Positions 11,661 to 21,128 of a DNA stretch of 36,997 bases are shown one piece after another. How positions within the stretch are numbered: the stretch's first letter is position 1; each line of letters opens with the position of its first letter. The notes beneath the pieces are model-generated. The model was not told the origin of the DNA, did not search any database, and was given only the letters and a program-made list of their open reading frames with translations. The stretch is from Candidatus Zixiibacteriota bacterium (GTDB lineage Bacteria > Zixibacteria > MSB-5A5 > CAIYYT01): positions 1 through 36,997 of the forward strand of contig JADYYF010000142.1 of the NCBI GenBank assembly GCA_020853795.1, read 5' to 3'. The position numbers were made by a program, and so were the translations under genes.

Positions 11661-11709
11661 GGTTCTCCTACCTTTCCAGGAGTAAACGAAAATTCGAAAA
11701 TAAGTACGT

Positions 11710-11737
11710 ATATTAGCGCCGTTTGGGTAAGATTCAA
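11710..11737 (-). promoter_or_regulatory. Predicted promoter of the E1 gene
   Basis: On the minus strand, TTGAAT (11737-11732) and TAATAT (11715-11710) are separated by 16 bp. Transcription would begin near 11703, leaving a leader of about 43 nt with the AGGAG ribosome site. Confidence 0.5.
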
Positions 11738-11771
11738 AACGAAATTTTGCCGCGGAAATGGACTTATTGGA

Positions 11772-11803
11772 GGGCGCAGATCTCCGATCGGAGGTTCGCG
11801 CCC
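11772..11803. repeat. Nested 32-bp inverted repeat between divergent genes
   Basis: Outer arms GGGCGC (11772-11777) and GCGCCC (11798-11803) enclose a perfect 12-bp palindrome CTCCGATCGGAG (11782-11793). It lies about 40 bp upstream of the kinase -35 box and about 35 bp upstream of the E1 -35 box. It could be an operator or a cruciform; no T run follows, so a terminator is unlikely. Confidence 0.55.
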
Positions 11804-11841
11804 GCACGCGGCGCAGCCGTAAGAGCTTCGGAAACATTCGC

Positions 11842-11870
11842 TTGCTATTTGGATTCCTGAAGTCTATTAT
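11842..11870 (+). promoter_or_regulatory. Predicted promoter of the Ser/Thr kinase gene
   Basis: TTGCTA (11842-11847), a 17-bp spacer and TATTAT (11865-11870) give a good sigma70-type match. The leader would be about 58 nt, with AAGGA at 11920-11924 before the ATG at 11935. Confidence 0.55.
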
Positions 11871-11934
11871 TGCCGGACAACTCGACTCTACGTGCACAAA
11901 CCCACACACCCTGAAGCTGAAGGATGAAGCGACC

Positions 11935-14598
11935 ATGTCCCTCGCACCCGGACAGATGCTCGGACCCTACAAGATCGTCGACCGCGCCGGCGCCGGCGGG
12001 ATGGGCGAGGTCTTCAAAGCTCACGACACACGCCTGGATCGCACGGTTGCGATCAAGGTACTGCCCGCGTTGTACGCCGGCAACACTGCCCTGCGCTCGC
12101 GGTTTGAGCGCGAAGCTAAGGCGATTTCGAGCCTGAATCACCCTCACATCTGCACGCTCTATGACATCGGTCGCGAGAACGGCACCGACTACCTGGTGCT
12201 TGAATATCTCGAGGGACAGACATTGACGGAGCGACTCAAGCAAGGCCCGCTGGGGCTGGACGAGCTGCTGCGCTACGGGGTCCAGATTGCCGACGCGCTG
12301 GAGCAAGCGCATCGGCAGGGGTTAGTACATCGGGATCTCAAGCCGCAGAATATCATCATCACCAAGAACGGCGCGAAGTTGCTCGATTTCGGACTGGCCA
12401 AGCTTCAGGTGCATGACGGCGTGGTAGAAGGAGTCAGCGGGATCACGCGTTCGACGCCGCTGACGGGCGAAGGCACGATCATCGGTACGATTCAGTATAT
12501 GGCGCCGGAGCAACTCGAGGGCAAGGAAGTGGACAAGCGCAGCGACATCTTTGCCTTCGGGGCGGTGCTCTACGAGACGGCGACCGGGCAGCGGGCATTT
12601 CAGGCCTCGAGCCAGGCCAGCCTGATTGCGGCGATTCTGACGAAGGAGCCGCGCGGGCTAGCGGAATTGCAGCCGCTGACACCACCGATGTTGGAGCGCG
12701 CGATCAAGCAATGCCTGGCGAAGGATCCAGATCAGCGCTGGCAGTCAGCGGGAGATCTAAAGCGCACGTTGCAGTGGATAAGCGAAGGCGGCTCGCAAAT
12801 TGGATTGCCGACACCGGTGGCACTGCGGCGCAAGCGACAGCTGCATCTAGGCTGGGTGCTGGCGACGTTGGCGACACTCGCGCTGGCGATATTGGCGTTT
12901 GTTCATTTTTCTCAGCCCCGGCCGGAAGCGGCGGTGATGCGATTCACAGTGCCGGTGCCGGAGGGTCTCACGACAATAATGTGGCCGCGCCTTTCGCCGG
13001 ACGGATCAATGATTGCTTTTCTCGGGCGCGACTCAACTACGGTAGTCAAGATCTATGTGCGCGCTCTCCATTCTCTGACATCGTACAGCCTGCCGGGCAC
13101 GGAGAATGCCGGTCGACCGTTTTGGTCGCCGGACAGCAAGTCATTGGCCTACTTTGTCGGAAACCAGTTGAAAAAGAGCCCAGCGCAAGGCGGCCCGGCG
13201 CAGTTGATCTGTGAGGTCAATAACGGCGCTGACGGTTCCTGGGGTGCGGCCGGAGTCATCCTGTTTGATGGCAGCAATAACGACTCGATCCGGCGCGTAT
13301 CGGCATCCGGCGGAACAGCCGTTGCGGCAACGACGATCAGACGCACGCGCGGCGAGATGTATCACGCCTGGCCGTGTTTTTTACCAGACGGTGAGCATTT
13401 TCTATATCTGGCCTGCGGCGATTCCCTGTCGCAGACGCGCGGCGGACAGTCGCTGCATGTCGCCAGTCTCGACGGCGCCGTCGATCAGGAGATCGGACGC
13501 GTCTTCAGTCGGGTGGAGGTGACGCGCGACGGCCAGCTCCTTCACAGCCGCGATGGCGTCTTGTATTCGACCAAAATCGACCTGGAAGCACTGGCACTCG
13601 AGGGCGAGGCGGTTCCGATCGCGGAGAACATCTCTTTCCGCGACGAACTGGCGCACTTCGGGGCGTCGGCGGCAGGAACGCTGGTCTATCGGACCGGTCC
13701 GTCGAACAACGCCAACAACGTCTTGACCTGGTTTGATCGTCGCGGAGCCGAAATGGGTACCGAAGGCGATGCTGCTGATTTTCAGGACATTGCGCTGTCA
13801 CCGGACGGATTGCGTTTGGCGTACGGCATGGGTGATCCGCGCAGCCTCAAGAGCGACATCTGGATTCGTGATCTCAAGCGGGGTGTGTCATCTCGACTGA
13901 CCTTTGAAGATGAGGATGAGATCTGGCCGATCTGGTCGCCCGATGGCAGTCGTATCCTTTATGCACAGAACAGCAAGGGTGTCTATGCCATCTCCGAGCG
14001 CCAGGGCAATGGCATCGGCGATGCTCGCCTCGTTTTCGCCGCCGGCAATAAGAACAGCGGTCCGTCTTGCTGGGCTCCCGACGGCAAGTCCTTCATCGTT
14101 GCGGTGTTGGATGCAGCGTTTGATATCAAACAGATCAGCGTCCAAGATTCGGCCGATTCAAGGTGGCTGGTGAAGACTCCGGCGGACGAGGGCAATGGAG
14201 TGCTCTCGCCGAACGGGCGGTACTTGGTATACTCCAGCAATGAGACTGGCCAGCGCGAGATTTTCGTTCGTGATCTGGGTCCGGCCGGAGGAAAATGGCA
14301 GATTTCTGCCGACAACGGTACGACCGCGAGATGGCGCGCCGATGGCAAGGAACTGGTTTACTGCACGCGGACATTCGACTTCAAATCGGTTGAGGTCAAC
14401 ACGACCGGGCCGACTTTCGAAGCCGGGCGACCAGTGAAGTTGTTCAATCGTCGCTTCGCCATCTCAAACATCGTGCAATTCCGTTGGGACATGACCCCCG
14501 ACGCCCAGCGCTTCCTGATCAACGCGCCACGAACAGAGACATCTTCCGGAGAGTTTATTGTGGTCCTCAACTGGGCGGAAGAGCTGAAAAAGCCGTAG
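11935..14598 (+). CDS. Membrane Ser/Thr protein kinase with C-terminal PD40/TolB-type beta-propeller
   Basis: Of 887 aa, residues ~10-285 are a complete Hanks-type kinase: glycine loop GAGGMGEV (19-26), Lys41 in VAIKVLP, HRDLKPQN (132-139), DFG (151-153), APE (190-192) and DIFAFGAVLYE. A membrane helix (about 304-325, LGWVLATLATLALAILAFVHF) follows. The remaining ~550 residues carry repeated blades of the type RLSPDGSMIAFLG, FWSPDSKSLAYF and IWSPDGSRILYA, a TolB/WD40-like propeller probably outside the cytoplasm. The kinase plus propeller architecture is common in Acidobacteria and related phyla. All catalytic residues are present, so it should be active; ligand and targets are unknown. The frame is open upstream to 11758, but the chosen ATG has a ribosome site and starts at the usual kinase N-terminus. 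It converges on the next gene with only 5 nt between stops. Confidence 0.92.
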   Translation: MSLAPGQMLGPYKIVDRAGAGGMGEVFKAHDTRLDRTVAIKVLPALYAGNTALRSRFEREAKAISSLNHPHICTLYDIGRENGTDYLVLEYLEGQTLTERLKQGPLGLDELLRYGVQIADALEQAHRQGLVHRDLKPQNIIITKNGAKLLDFGLAKLQVHDGVVEGVSGITRSTPLTGEGTIIGTIQYMAPEQLEGKEVDKRSDIFAFGAVLYETATGQRAFQASSQASLIAAILTKEPRGLAELQPLTPPMLERAIKQCLAKDPDQRWQSAGDLKRTLQWISEGGSQIGLPTPVALRRKRQLHLGWVLATLATLALAILAFVHFSQPRPEAAVMRFTVPVPEGLTTIMWPRLSPDGSMIAFLGRDSTTVVKIYVRALHSLTSYSLPGTENAGRPFWSPDSKSLAYFVGNQLKKSPAQGGPAQLICEVNNGADGSWGAAGVILFDGSNNDSIRRVSASGGTAVAATTIRRTRGEMYHAWPCFLPDGEHFLYLACGDSLSQTRGGQSLHVASLDGAVDQEIGRVFSRVEVTRDGQLLHSRDGVLYSTKIDLEALALEGEAVPIAENISFRDELAHFGASAAGTLVYRTGPSNNANNVLTWFDRRGAEMGTEGDAADFQDIALSPDGLRLAYGMGDPRSLKSDIWIRDLKRGVSSRLTFEDEDEIWPIWSPDGSRILYAQNSKGVYAISERQGNGIGDARLVFAAGNKNSGPSCWAPDGKSFIVAVLDAAFDIKQISVQDSADSRWLVKTPADEGNGVLSPNGRYLVYSSNETGQREIFVRDLGPAGGKWQISADNGTTARWRADGKELVYCTRTFDFKSVEVNTTGPTFEAGRPVKLFNRRFAISNIVQFRWDMTPDAQRFLINAPRTETSSGEFIVVLNWAEELKKP

Positions 14599-14603
14599 CG
14601 GTT

Positions 14604-15200
14604 TCAAACGGAGAGCGAGCGGGCGCAGGCGGCACCAAGGGCGCGGGCTTCGTCGAGTGTGGCGCGGTCGCGGGCGACGGCGCCGAGAACATCCTCTTCG
14701 TGGGCGAAGGTCAGCGAGCCGACCTTGGCGATGCCGCACCAGATGAAGAAGCCGCCGATGGTGCGCTCGGCGGGGGCGAATTTCTGCCTCGGGCCGCCGA
14801 CGAGGAGATAGGCGCCTTTGCTCGAGAGGATGCCTTCATTGTCGAAGACGGCGCGACCCTTCTCGAAGCGGGGCGGGCGAAAACAATTGCAGCGGTCGAT
14901 GAAGAGCTTGGTTTGCGCCGAGACGCCGTCGAAGTAGACGGGCGAGGCAATCAGGACGAAGTCGGCGACGCGCAGATGTTCGAGAACCGGGTAGAGGTCA
15001 TCCTTGTAGATGCACAGGAGCGGGCGCGGGTCGATGGCGCAGGACTGGCACGGGATGATGCTCAGGTCATTGAGGCGGACGTTGACGACTTCGGCTTCCG
15101 GCAGCGCCGAACGGAAGCCACTCTCAAAATGGGCGGCGAGGATTTCGGTAGAACTGCCGTGACGCGGCGAGCCGTTAACGATCAGCAGTTTTGTCTTCAT
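14604..15200 (-). CDS. NADPH-dependent FMN reductase / flavodoxin-fold oxidoreductase
   Basis: The 198-aa protein has a flavodoxin-like fold with the FMN phosphate loop LIVNGSPRHGSSTEIL (residues 6-21). The family iron-sulfur-flavoprotein pattern follows: PCQSC...C...DD, then ADFVLIASPVYFDGVSAQTKLFIDRC. Only three Cys occur in the C-x2-C-x9-C segment, like the four-Cys iron-sulfur flavoproteins but one short, so cluster binding is doubtful. The enzyme would transfer electrons from NAD(P)H via FMN; its acceptor is unknown. The ATG at 15200 lies 26 nt inside the ABC-F gene, so the two overlap and are co-transcribed. A longer open frame to 15518 is the shadow of the ABC-F gene. This is the last gene of the minus-strand unit. 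Confidence 0.85.
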   Translation of the reverse strand: MKTKLLIVNGSPRHGSSTEILAAHFESGFRSALPEAEVVNVRLNDLSIIPCQSCAIDPRPLLCIYKDDLYPVLEHLRVADFVLIASPVYFDGVSAQTKLFIDRCNCFRPPRFEKGRAVFDNEGILSSKGAYLLVGGPRQKFAPAERTIGGFFIWCGIAKVGSLTFAHEEDVLGAVARDRATLDEARALGAACARSLSV

Positions 15201-17064
15201 CGAGCAATTGATAGTATTCCCAGAAGCATTTATCAAGCTGCTCCTGCGTCTGTCGTTGTTGGACGCCAAGATCGGAGAGTTTTTGCCAGTCGGCAGCGAA
15301 GCGTTCATCGAGGAGGTCGGCCTGGATGCGCTCAAGGTGCGCTTCAACGACCGCGATTTCCGTTTCGAGTTCCTTGATGCGGCGCTTGCGCGAGGTGGCG
15401 AGGTTTTTCTGGCGACGCTCTTCTTTGTAGGAGTCGCGCTTCTGTAGTTTCTCGTCGTCGGGGGTAGCCCAGGACTGCGCTTTCTTGCGTTCGACGTATT
15501 GCGAGTACTTGCCGTCAAAGTCGATCAGGCGGGTGTCTTCGAGGGCAAGAATGCGCGAAGCGACTGATTCGAGGAAGAAACGGTCGTGGCTGATAAAGAG
15601 AACGGTGCCGTCGAATTCGCGCAGGGCTTCCTCAAGCACCTCGCGCGAGCCGATGTCGAGGTGATTAGTCGGTTCGTCGAGGATGAGGAAATTCGCAGGC
15701 AGCGCCAGCAGCCAGGCAAGCGCGAGTTTCTTTTTCTCGCCGCCGGAGAGCAGCTTGACCTGTTTGAAGACATCGTCGCCGAAGAAGAGGAAGCGCGCGA
15801 GATGGCTGCGGAGTTTGAAGGCATCCCACTGCGGCTGGATGTTCCAGACAGTGTCGAGCACGGTCTCTTCGGGGTTGAGCATCGCCAGTTCCTGATCGAA
15901 ATACTCGTAGTCGACGTTGCGCCCGATTTCGATGCTCCCGTCTTTGCATTCGATCTCGCCGAGGATCGCCTTGACCAACGTGGTCTTGCCGGTGCCGTTG
16001 CGGCCGATGAGGGCGACCTTGTCGCCGCGCTCGATCTCGAAGGTGGCCTCAGCGAAGAGCACGCGCTCGCCATAGGCGAAGCTGAGGTCCTCGACGCGCA
16101 GGATGGACTGATACGAGCGGCGCGAGGCGGTCATGCGGATGACGGCCTTCTTGGAATCGGCCGAGGGAGCAGCCAGGCGCTCAAGCTTGGAGAGCGCGAG
16201 GCGGCGTGATTGTGCTTGCTTGGTCTTCTGGCCGGCGATGTTACGGACGATGAAGTCCTCGATGCGAGCGATTTCGGCCTGCTGGTGGAGATACTTCTTC
16301 AGTTGCAGACGGCGACGCTCGGCACGTTCCTCGCAATAGGCGGTGAAATTGCCGTGGTACAGCTCGAGGCGACCTTGATCGAGTTCGACGATCTTGTTGA
16401 CGACGTGATCGAGGAAGACGCGGTCGTGCGAAACGACGATGAGCGCACCGGCGAAAGTCTGCAAGTAGTTTTCCAGCCAGATGGTGGATTCGATGTCGAG
16501 ATGGTTGGTCGGTTCGTCGAGGAAGAGCAAGTCGGGCTGCCGCAGAAGTACCTTGGCCAGCGCGGCGCGGTTGCGTTCGCCGCCGGAGAAGCTGGAGATC
16601 GGGCGATGGAAGTCGTTTTCGCTGAAGCCGAGGCCGAGCAAGGTCGACTTGATCGTATCGTCGAGAGTATAGCCGCCGCGTACTTCCCACTCGTGCTGGA
16701 GTTCGCCGTACTTTTCGAGATCGGAGGGATTGCCGGCGGCGATGACGGATTCGAGCGCTTCCATGCGACTCTTGAGTTCGAGCAGTTCCGCATAGGACTC
16801 GAGCATCGAGAGAAAGAGCGAATAATTGGAGGCGATTTCGTCCTCCTGCGAGACGTAGCCGACCTTGCACTGGCCGTTGAGCATGACGGTGCCCTGATCG
16901 GGATGGAGCAGTCCGAGGGCGATTTTGATGATTGTGGTCTTGCCGGTGCCGTTCGGACCGACGAGGCCGTATTTTTCACCCTTGACGACCTGGAGGTCGA
17001 TGCCGCGCAGCAGGTGGTCTTCGTTAAAGGTTTTGTGAATCCCGGAGAGTTGGAGATAGATCAA
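15175..17064 (-). CDS. ABC-F family ATPase (ribosome-associated type)
   Basis: The 629-aa protein has two ABC domains without membrane segments. Domain 1 has Walker A GPNGTGKT (36-43), signature SGGER (160-164) and LLFLDEPTNHLD (179-190). The linker (about 240-300) is the charged helical P-site tRNA interaction arm. Domain 2 has GRNGTGKT (354-361), LLSGGEKKK and FLILDEPTNHLD (459-470). A C-terminal coiled coil (about 545-625) follows, as in Uup- or YdiF-like members. ABC-F proteins act on stalled ribosomes; some give antibiotic resistance, but nothing here proves that role. The start is TTG at 17064, with GGAGGT 9 nt upstream, and it overlaps the stop of the BatA-like gene as TTGA. The 30 extra codons of the open frame upstream belong to the neighbouring gene's DNA. 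Confidence 0.93.
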   Translation of the reverse strand: MIYLQLSGIHKTFNEDHLLRGIDLQVVKGEKYGLVGPNGTGKTTIIKIALGLLHPDQGTVMLNGQCKVGYVSQEDEIASNYSLFLSMLESYAELLELKSRMEALESVIAAGNPSDLEKYGELQHEWEVRGGYTLDDTIKSTLLGLGFSENDFHRPISSFSGGERNRAALAKVLLRQPDLLFLDEPTNHLDIESTIWLENYLQTFAGALIVVSHDRVFLDHVVNKIVELDQGRLELYHGNFTAYCEERAERRRLQLKKYLHQQAEIARIEDFIVRNIAGQKTKQAQSRRLALSKLERLAAPSADSKKAVIRMTASRRSYQSILRVEDLSFAYGERVLFAEATFEIERGDKVALIGRNGTGKTTLVKAILGEIECKDGSIEIGRNVDYEYFDQELAMLNPEETVLDTVWNIQPQWDAFKLRSHLARFLFFGDDVFKQVKLLSGGEKKKLALAWLLALPANFLILDEPTNHLDIGSREVLEEALREFDGTVLFISHDRFFLESVASRILALEDTRLIDFDGKYSQYVERKKAQSWATPDDEKLQKRDSYKEERRQKNLATSRKRRIKELETEIAVVEAHLERIQADLLDERFAADWQKLSDLGVQQRQTQEQLDKCFWEYYQLLDEDKTADR

Positions 17065-19163
17065 CCAGCACTTACCTCCGGTTGGCGCGCCGAGTAGGCC
17101 ACCGCCATTTCCACCAGCAAGAAGATGAAGCCGAACAACAAGAAGAGCTTCCAAAGTTCGGTGCCGAAGCGGGCGGCGGAAATTGCCTCGGTGGGGCTGC
17201 CGTCATTATCGAGCACGATCACTTTGGTGCCAGCAACTTTGGCGCCGACGCTTTCAGGCTCGCTGTATTCGGGGACGGATTCGGCCGGGGGGAAATTCAC
17301 AGCGAAGGCATCAACAACCTGACCGTCACCGAGAATGCGATAGACTCCGGTGTGCTGGAGCCGCCCGAGGCTGAAGACGACAGCGCCGGCGCGAATGGCG
17401 GCGGATACCTGGAGCGAGTCACCGGCCGGTGTAACGAGCTGGAACTGGCGCGCGGTCTGCGGGCCGAGTTCGCGGGTGATGTCGGTGCCGGCGATCAGGT
17501 TTTCGCGCTGATTGAGCGGCTCGGACACGAGATACTCGATGGAGCGATTAAGCATGATGACCGAGAGCGGGCGGAAGACGAGATCGGAGTAACCTTCATC
17601 AAAGCTGAAGGTATAGAGCAGCGCCTTGCCCTTGCCGACGTTGGCTTCGAGGACGGCAGGTGAATTATCGGAGAAACGTGCGAGCACGGTGGATCGAGCG
17701 GACTCACGGGTTTTGAAGTGTCCGGTGAACTCCGCCTGCGGACGTTTGTCGGCGGTGAAACTGCGGTAGGGCGAAAAGAGCGGGTGGGCGTAGTCAAAAT
17801 TGTTAAGCAGGTAATTGCCTCCGGCGGCCGCGATGGGAGGCGCTTCGAGGACCTCAAGGCCGAAGAACGCTTCGGTAACTTCATTGCTGAAGCCGGCGAA
17901 GTCGAGTGCCGGGCGCATCAAGAAGAGCGCGGCACCGCCGGTGTTGAGGTAGTTGCGCAACGTCGAAACCAGCGCCTGCGGGGGCGCGCCGGATTTGAGA
18001 TTGACGATTACGGCGTCGTAGTCGAGCAGATTCGTGGTGGCGGCCTGCAAGGGGCCGATTACCTGAACCGTCTTGGACAGACTCTGACTTTCACTGGGAG
18101 CCAGAGCGCTCTTGATGTAGAAGGCCTCGCGGTCGTCCTCGGCAATCAGAGCGATCTTGCTGCCGGAGGGGATGCGCATGGCGAAGTGGGCGCGGTTGTC
18201 GGCGAGGAGATCGTCGTCATCGATCGCGATCTGACCGTAGAGGAAACCGGGTTCGGTCGGCGTGTAATCGAAGCTGACGCGGCCGGAACCGGCCGGCGGG
18301 ACCGACAGGTCCGTTTGGGCGATGCGGCGGTCGTTGACATCGAGCGAGACCAGCAGTTCCGCCGGCTCTTTGCTTTGAAGATTGCCGACTTCGCCCTGCA
18401 CGGTAAAGGCGCGGCCGGCGGTGATGATCTGATTGGGGAAGACGACCTGCTCGACGGCAGAATTAGTGATGCCGGCCAATGAGGTGCGAGTGATGAAAAG
18501 CTTGATGTCGAGCCGTTCGGCCTGGATCGATTGGAATTCAAAATTGCGCCAGGCATCACCCTGGAGATCGCTAATCAAGTAGATCTCGAGATTCGGGTCG
18601 GTGGCGGATTTGAGAATTTCGGTGGCGCGGGCGAAGGCGACTTCGGGCGCGGCCGCAGCGCTTCCCGGATGGATCGTCTTGATAAACTCGCCGAGGTGTT
18701 CGAAATCGGAGGTCGGCTCACCGGAATCGTATTCGATCACGGAACCGAAGGCGAGCACGGTGACTTTCTCCTTCTCGGTGAAGTTTGCAAGAATCGACTG
18801 GAGTTTCTCGATGCCACGCTCAAAGAAACTGCCGGAATTGGTTTCCGAGGCGCACGAGCCGGAGATATCGAGCAGAATCACGGCGGTCGTGGTGGTCTTG
18901 CCGCCGAGCGCCGGCAGATAACCGCCTTCGATGGTCGGGCGCGCGAAGGCGAGGGCGATCATCAACAGGGCCAGGGTGCGGAGGATCAGAAGGAGAATCT
19001 GGCGGATCTTGATCTGCCGCATACGGGTCTTCTGCAGCGACAGTAGATACTTGACAGTTGAGAACTCGACAATCTTGACGCGTTGTTTGTTGAACAGATG
19101 CAGCAAAAGCGGAACCGAGGCCGCAGCCGCGAAGAGCAACAGGAGGGGGTTAATGAAGTTCAT
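17061..19163 (-). CDS. BatA-like protein: N-terminal BatA domain, VWA domain, C-terminal membrane helix
   Basis: The 700-aa protein starts with the BatA module (MNFINPLLLLFAAAASVPLLLHLFNKQR), a second helix near 55-75 (LLLILRTLALLMIALAFARP) and then a VWA domain with the MIDAS start DISGS (99-103). A long beta-rich region follows, including a glutamine-amidotransferase-like segment around 370-440. A final membrane helix (about 666-690) ends near the C-terminus. Homologues in FCB bacteria sit in bat or moxR clusters with an AAA ATPase and DUF58 protein; neither is in this window. ATG at 19163 is the family-typical start, without a strong ribosome site. The stop overlaps the ABC-F start. Function in these operons is poorly defined (envelope stress or assembly). 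Confidence 0.85.
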   Translation of the reverse strand: MNFINPLLLLFAAAASVPLLLHLFNKQRVKIVEFSTVKYLLSLQKTRMRQIKIRQILLLILRTLALLMIALAFARPTIEGGYLPALGGKTTTTAVILLDISGSCASETNSGSFFERGIEKLQSILANFTEKEKVTVLAFGSVIEYDSGEPTSDFEHLGEFIKTIHPGSAAAAPEVAFARATEILKSATDPNLEIYLISDLQGDAWRNFEFQSIQAERLDIKLFITRTSLAGITNSAVEQVVFPNQIITAGRAFTVQGEVGNLQSKEPAELLVSLDVNDRRIAQTDLSVPPAGSGRVSFDYTPTEPGFLYGQIAIDDDDLLADNRAHFAMRIPSGSKIALIAEDDREAFYIKSALAPSESQSLSKTVQVIGPLQAATTNLLDYDAVIVNLKSGAPPQALVSTLRNYLNTGGAALFLMRPALDFAGFSNEVTEAFFGLEVLEAPPIAAAGGNYLLNNFDYAHPLFSPYRSFTADKRPQAEFTGHFKTRESARSTVLARFSDNSPAVLEANVGKGKALLYTFSFDEGYSDLVFRPLSVIMLNRSIEYLVSEPLNQRENLIAGTDITRELGPQTARQFQLVTPAGDSLQVSAAIRAGAVVFSLGRLQHTGVYRILGDGQVVDAFAVNFPPAESVPEYSEPESVGAKVAGTKVIVLDNDGSPTEAISAARFGTELWKLFLLFGFIFLLVEMAVAYSARQPEVSAG

Positions 19164-19250
19164 GAATCAGCTCGTTTGCTCCGTCAAGAGTGAAACCCCG
19201 GCCTTCCCTACCGCCAATAAAGCTACCAGCTTCTACGCATGAAAGCGGGA

Positions 19251-21128
19251 TTAGTTCTGATAGGGAGATTTCAGAAGGCGTTCGGCCAGCCGGCGGTCGA
19301 GGTAAGCGGTTGGCAGTTCGAGCACTTCTTTGTAATCGGCGACAGCTTCAGCCCGTTGTTTTTTCAAGTCCTTAGCCTGACCGAGCGCCAGCAGGATCTG
19401 ACCGATATAGAACATCCGTTCTTCGAGGAACAGCGCGACCTCGAGATGCTGGAGGGCGAGGTCGGCGGAGCCGAGCCGGAGCGCCGCCTTGCCAACGCGC
19501 AGATGATGCAGCGGATTGTCGTTGAAAGCGCCGACGAGGATCTTTGCGTTATCCAGCGCCGTCTGGAAGTAGGCGGCGGCGGAATCGCGGCGGCCGAGAG
19601 CAACGAAGGCATCGCCCAGTGCGAGGTCGTAGTCGATCGTCAGTCCGGGGTTTTTCGTCACGGTACGGGCGGCGCGGATCAGGTCGAGTGCCTTCTGCTG
19701 GTTGCCTTTCAGTTCCTCGATTTGTGCCAGTTTGGCGCCCGCCTGATACATGGACGTATCCGTGGCGGCAAGCGGCGCAAAAACGGCGGCGGCGGAGTCG
19801 ACCTTGCCGGCAGCGAGCAACAGATTGCCGAAGAAGACGCGGGTGCCCTTGTCGTGCTCTGCCGTCAGCGCCAGTGGTTGGATCACCGCGGCAGCGCGCT
19901 CAAAGTCGCCAAAGGTGTAGTAGAGGCTGGAGAGCAAACGCGGCGACCAGGTGGTATCGCCCAGTTGTTCGTGGGCGGCGCGGGCGTAGGTCATCATCTC
20001 CGGGGTCTTAAGGAACATCTTGGCCCGCTCGCTGAAGAAGTTCAGAGCAGCGAGGTTGAGACTGGTAGTGTCAACGAACTGCTTCCACTCAGCTTCGACT
20101 TTGCCAAGCGGCTCACCGTAGACGCCGGTAAAGGCGTCGGCAAAGGTTAGATCGGTGGAGCGGCGGTAGAATTCAATCAGTTTGCCGCGGCCGCGAGTAT
20201 TGTAAAGAAAATTGACAAAGGAGCCGGCGACGTTGACCGCCAGGGCCGGATCGAGGGCGCGATATTCGCGCGAGATGCCGAGCCTATCAAGGGCGGGCAA
20301 CTGATCGGCTTTGCCGAGGTCCTGTAGATAGACCTCAGTGTAGTTCAGGCTGGCGGCCATGCCTTCGAGCAAGAACGCCGGCGCATAGCCGTAGATGCGC
20401 ATCAGTCGGACCATATAGACGACTTCCGGATGCAGCTCGTTGACGGCGTGGGTGAAGTGCGCGTAGACGCTGTGGCGAGCATAATCGTAGCCGTTGTGCC
20501 AGCGCGGGTCCCAGCCGATATCGGCGGCCGGGCAGGGGGCGATGTAGAAATTGGTCTTGGTGCGATCGGTCAGCTGGAAGCGTTCGACCAGGCCGTCGTA
20601 GTCCCGCTCGAAGGCGTCGCGGATTTCGTTCCAGCGGTAGTCGCCAAGGGACTGCTTGACATAGTAGAAGTCGAAATCACCGGAGGGATCGCTGGCGTAG
20701 CTATCGCCGCGAATCGGATACTCGCAGTCCGCGGCACTGTGGCCGAGCGAGTCAAACTGCAATTTGATCCGGTAAACGGAGCTGCCGCGGACGAGCGCCG
20801 AGTCACAGAAGACGGCGGCGCCTTTGAAAACGACATCCTGCTTGAAGAAATTGCGCGGCGGGTCGGCGGTGCAATTGACCTGCGATTGGAGCTGAATAAT
20901 CGTGTCATGGAGGGCGGTGGCAACAAGGCGATAACTGAAGTTGCCCATGCTGAACTGAAACTCGGACTCGAGGAGCGCGGCGTAACTGCGGCGGTCGACG
21001 CTCTGCCACGGCTGATCGGCCGCCTTTTCGAGGAAGTCGCACGTGAAAAAAGCGGCGCGCTCGGAAGCGATCAACGGGGCGGCGAGCAGCAGGAGAGCGA
21101 CGATGCCAACCCGGGATATGAACCTCAA
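19251..21128 (-). CDS. Secreted TPR protein with a degenerate peptidase-MA-like region
   Basis: The 625-aa protein starts with a signal peptide (residues 1-22, cleavage near LIAS). Residues ~60-200 form a domain of unknown family with several Cys. Residues 224-261 (HFTHAVNELHPEVVYMVRL...APAFLLEGMAASL) resemble the core helix and the WLxEGxA segment of gluzincin (peptidase MA) domains, but the HExxH zinc site is missing. Residues ~375-600 form TPR-like helical repeats (GDFERAAAVIQPL, GKVDSAAAVFAPL, GRRDSAAAYFQTAL, GSADLALQHLEVAL). The start is TTG at 21128, with GAGGGA 5 nt before it and a TTGA overlap with the comB stop. It is co-transcribed with comB and, after 87 nt, the BatA-like gene. Probably a periplasmic or outer-membrane-associated scaffold; function unknown. 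Confidence 0.75.
   Translation of the reverse strand: MRFISRVGIVALLLLAAPLIASERAAFFTCDFLEKAADQPWQSVDRRSYAALLESEFQFSMGNFSYRLVATALHDTIIQLQSQVNCTADPPRNFFKQDVVFKGAAVFCDSALVRGSSVYRIKLQFDSLGHSAADCEYPIRGDSYASDPSGDFDFYYVKQSLGDYRWNEIRDAFERDYDGLVERFQLTDRTKTNFYIAPCPAADIGWDPRWHNGYDYARHSVYAHFTHAVNELHPEVVYMVRLMRIYGYAPAFLLEGMAASLNYTEVYLQDLGKADQLPALDRLGISREYRALDPALAVNVAGSFVNFLYNTRGRGKLIEFYRRSTDLTFADAFTGVYGEPLGKVEAEWKQFVDTTSLNLAALNFFSERAKMFLKTPEMMTYARAAHEQLGDTTWSPRLLSSLYYTFGDFERAAAVIQPLALTAEHDKGTRVFFGNLLLAAGKVDSAAAVFAPLAATDTSMYQAGAKLAQIEELKGNQQKALDLIRAARTVTKNPGLTIDYDLALGDAFVALGRRDSAAAYFQTALDNAKILVGAFNDNPLHHLRVGKAALRLGSADLALQHLEVALFLEERMFYIGQILLALGQAKDLKKQRAEAVADYKEVLELPTAYLDRRLAERLLKSPYQN

Noticed and set aside
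11661-11936. N-terminal extension of the E1 protein to 11936
   Set aside because: The 92 extra residues look non-coding, they cover the promoter region, and TTG 11660 has a strong ribosome site at the family-typical N-terminus.
16210-17097. Plus-strand open frame opposite the ABC-F gene (295 codons)
   Set aside because: Antisense shadow: the minus-strand frame has all ABC motifs and a clear start.
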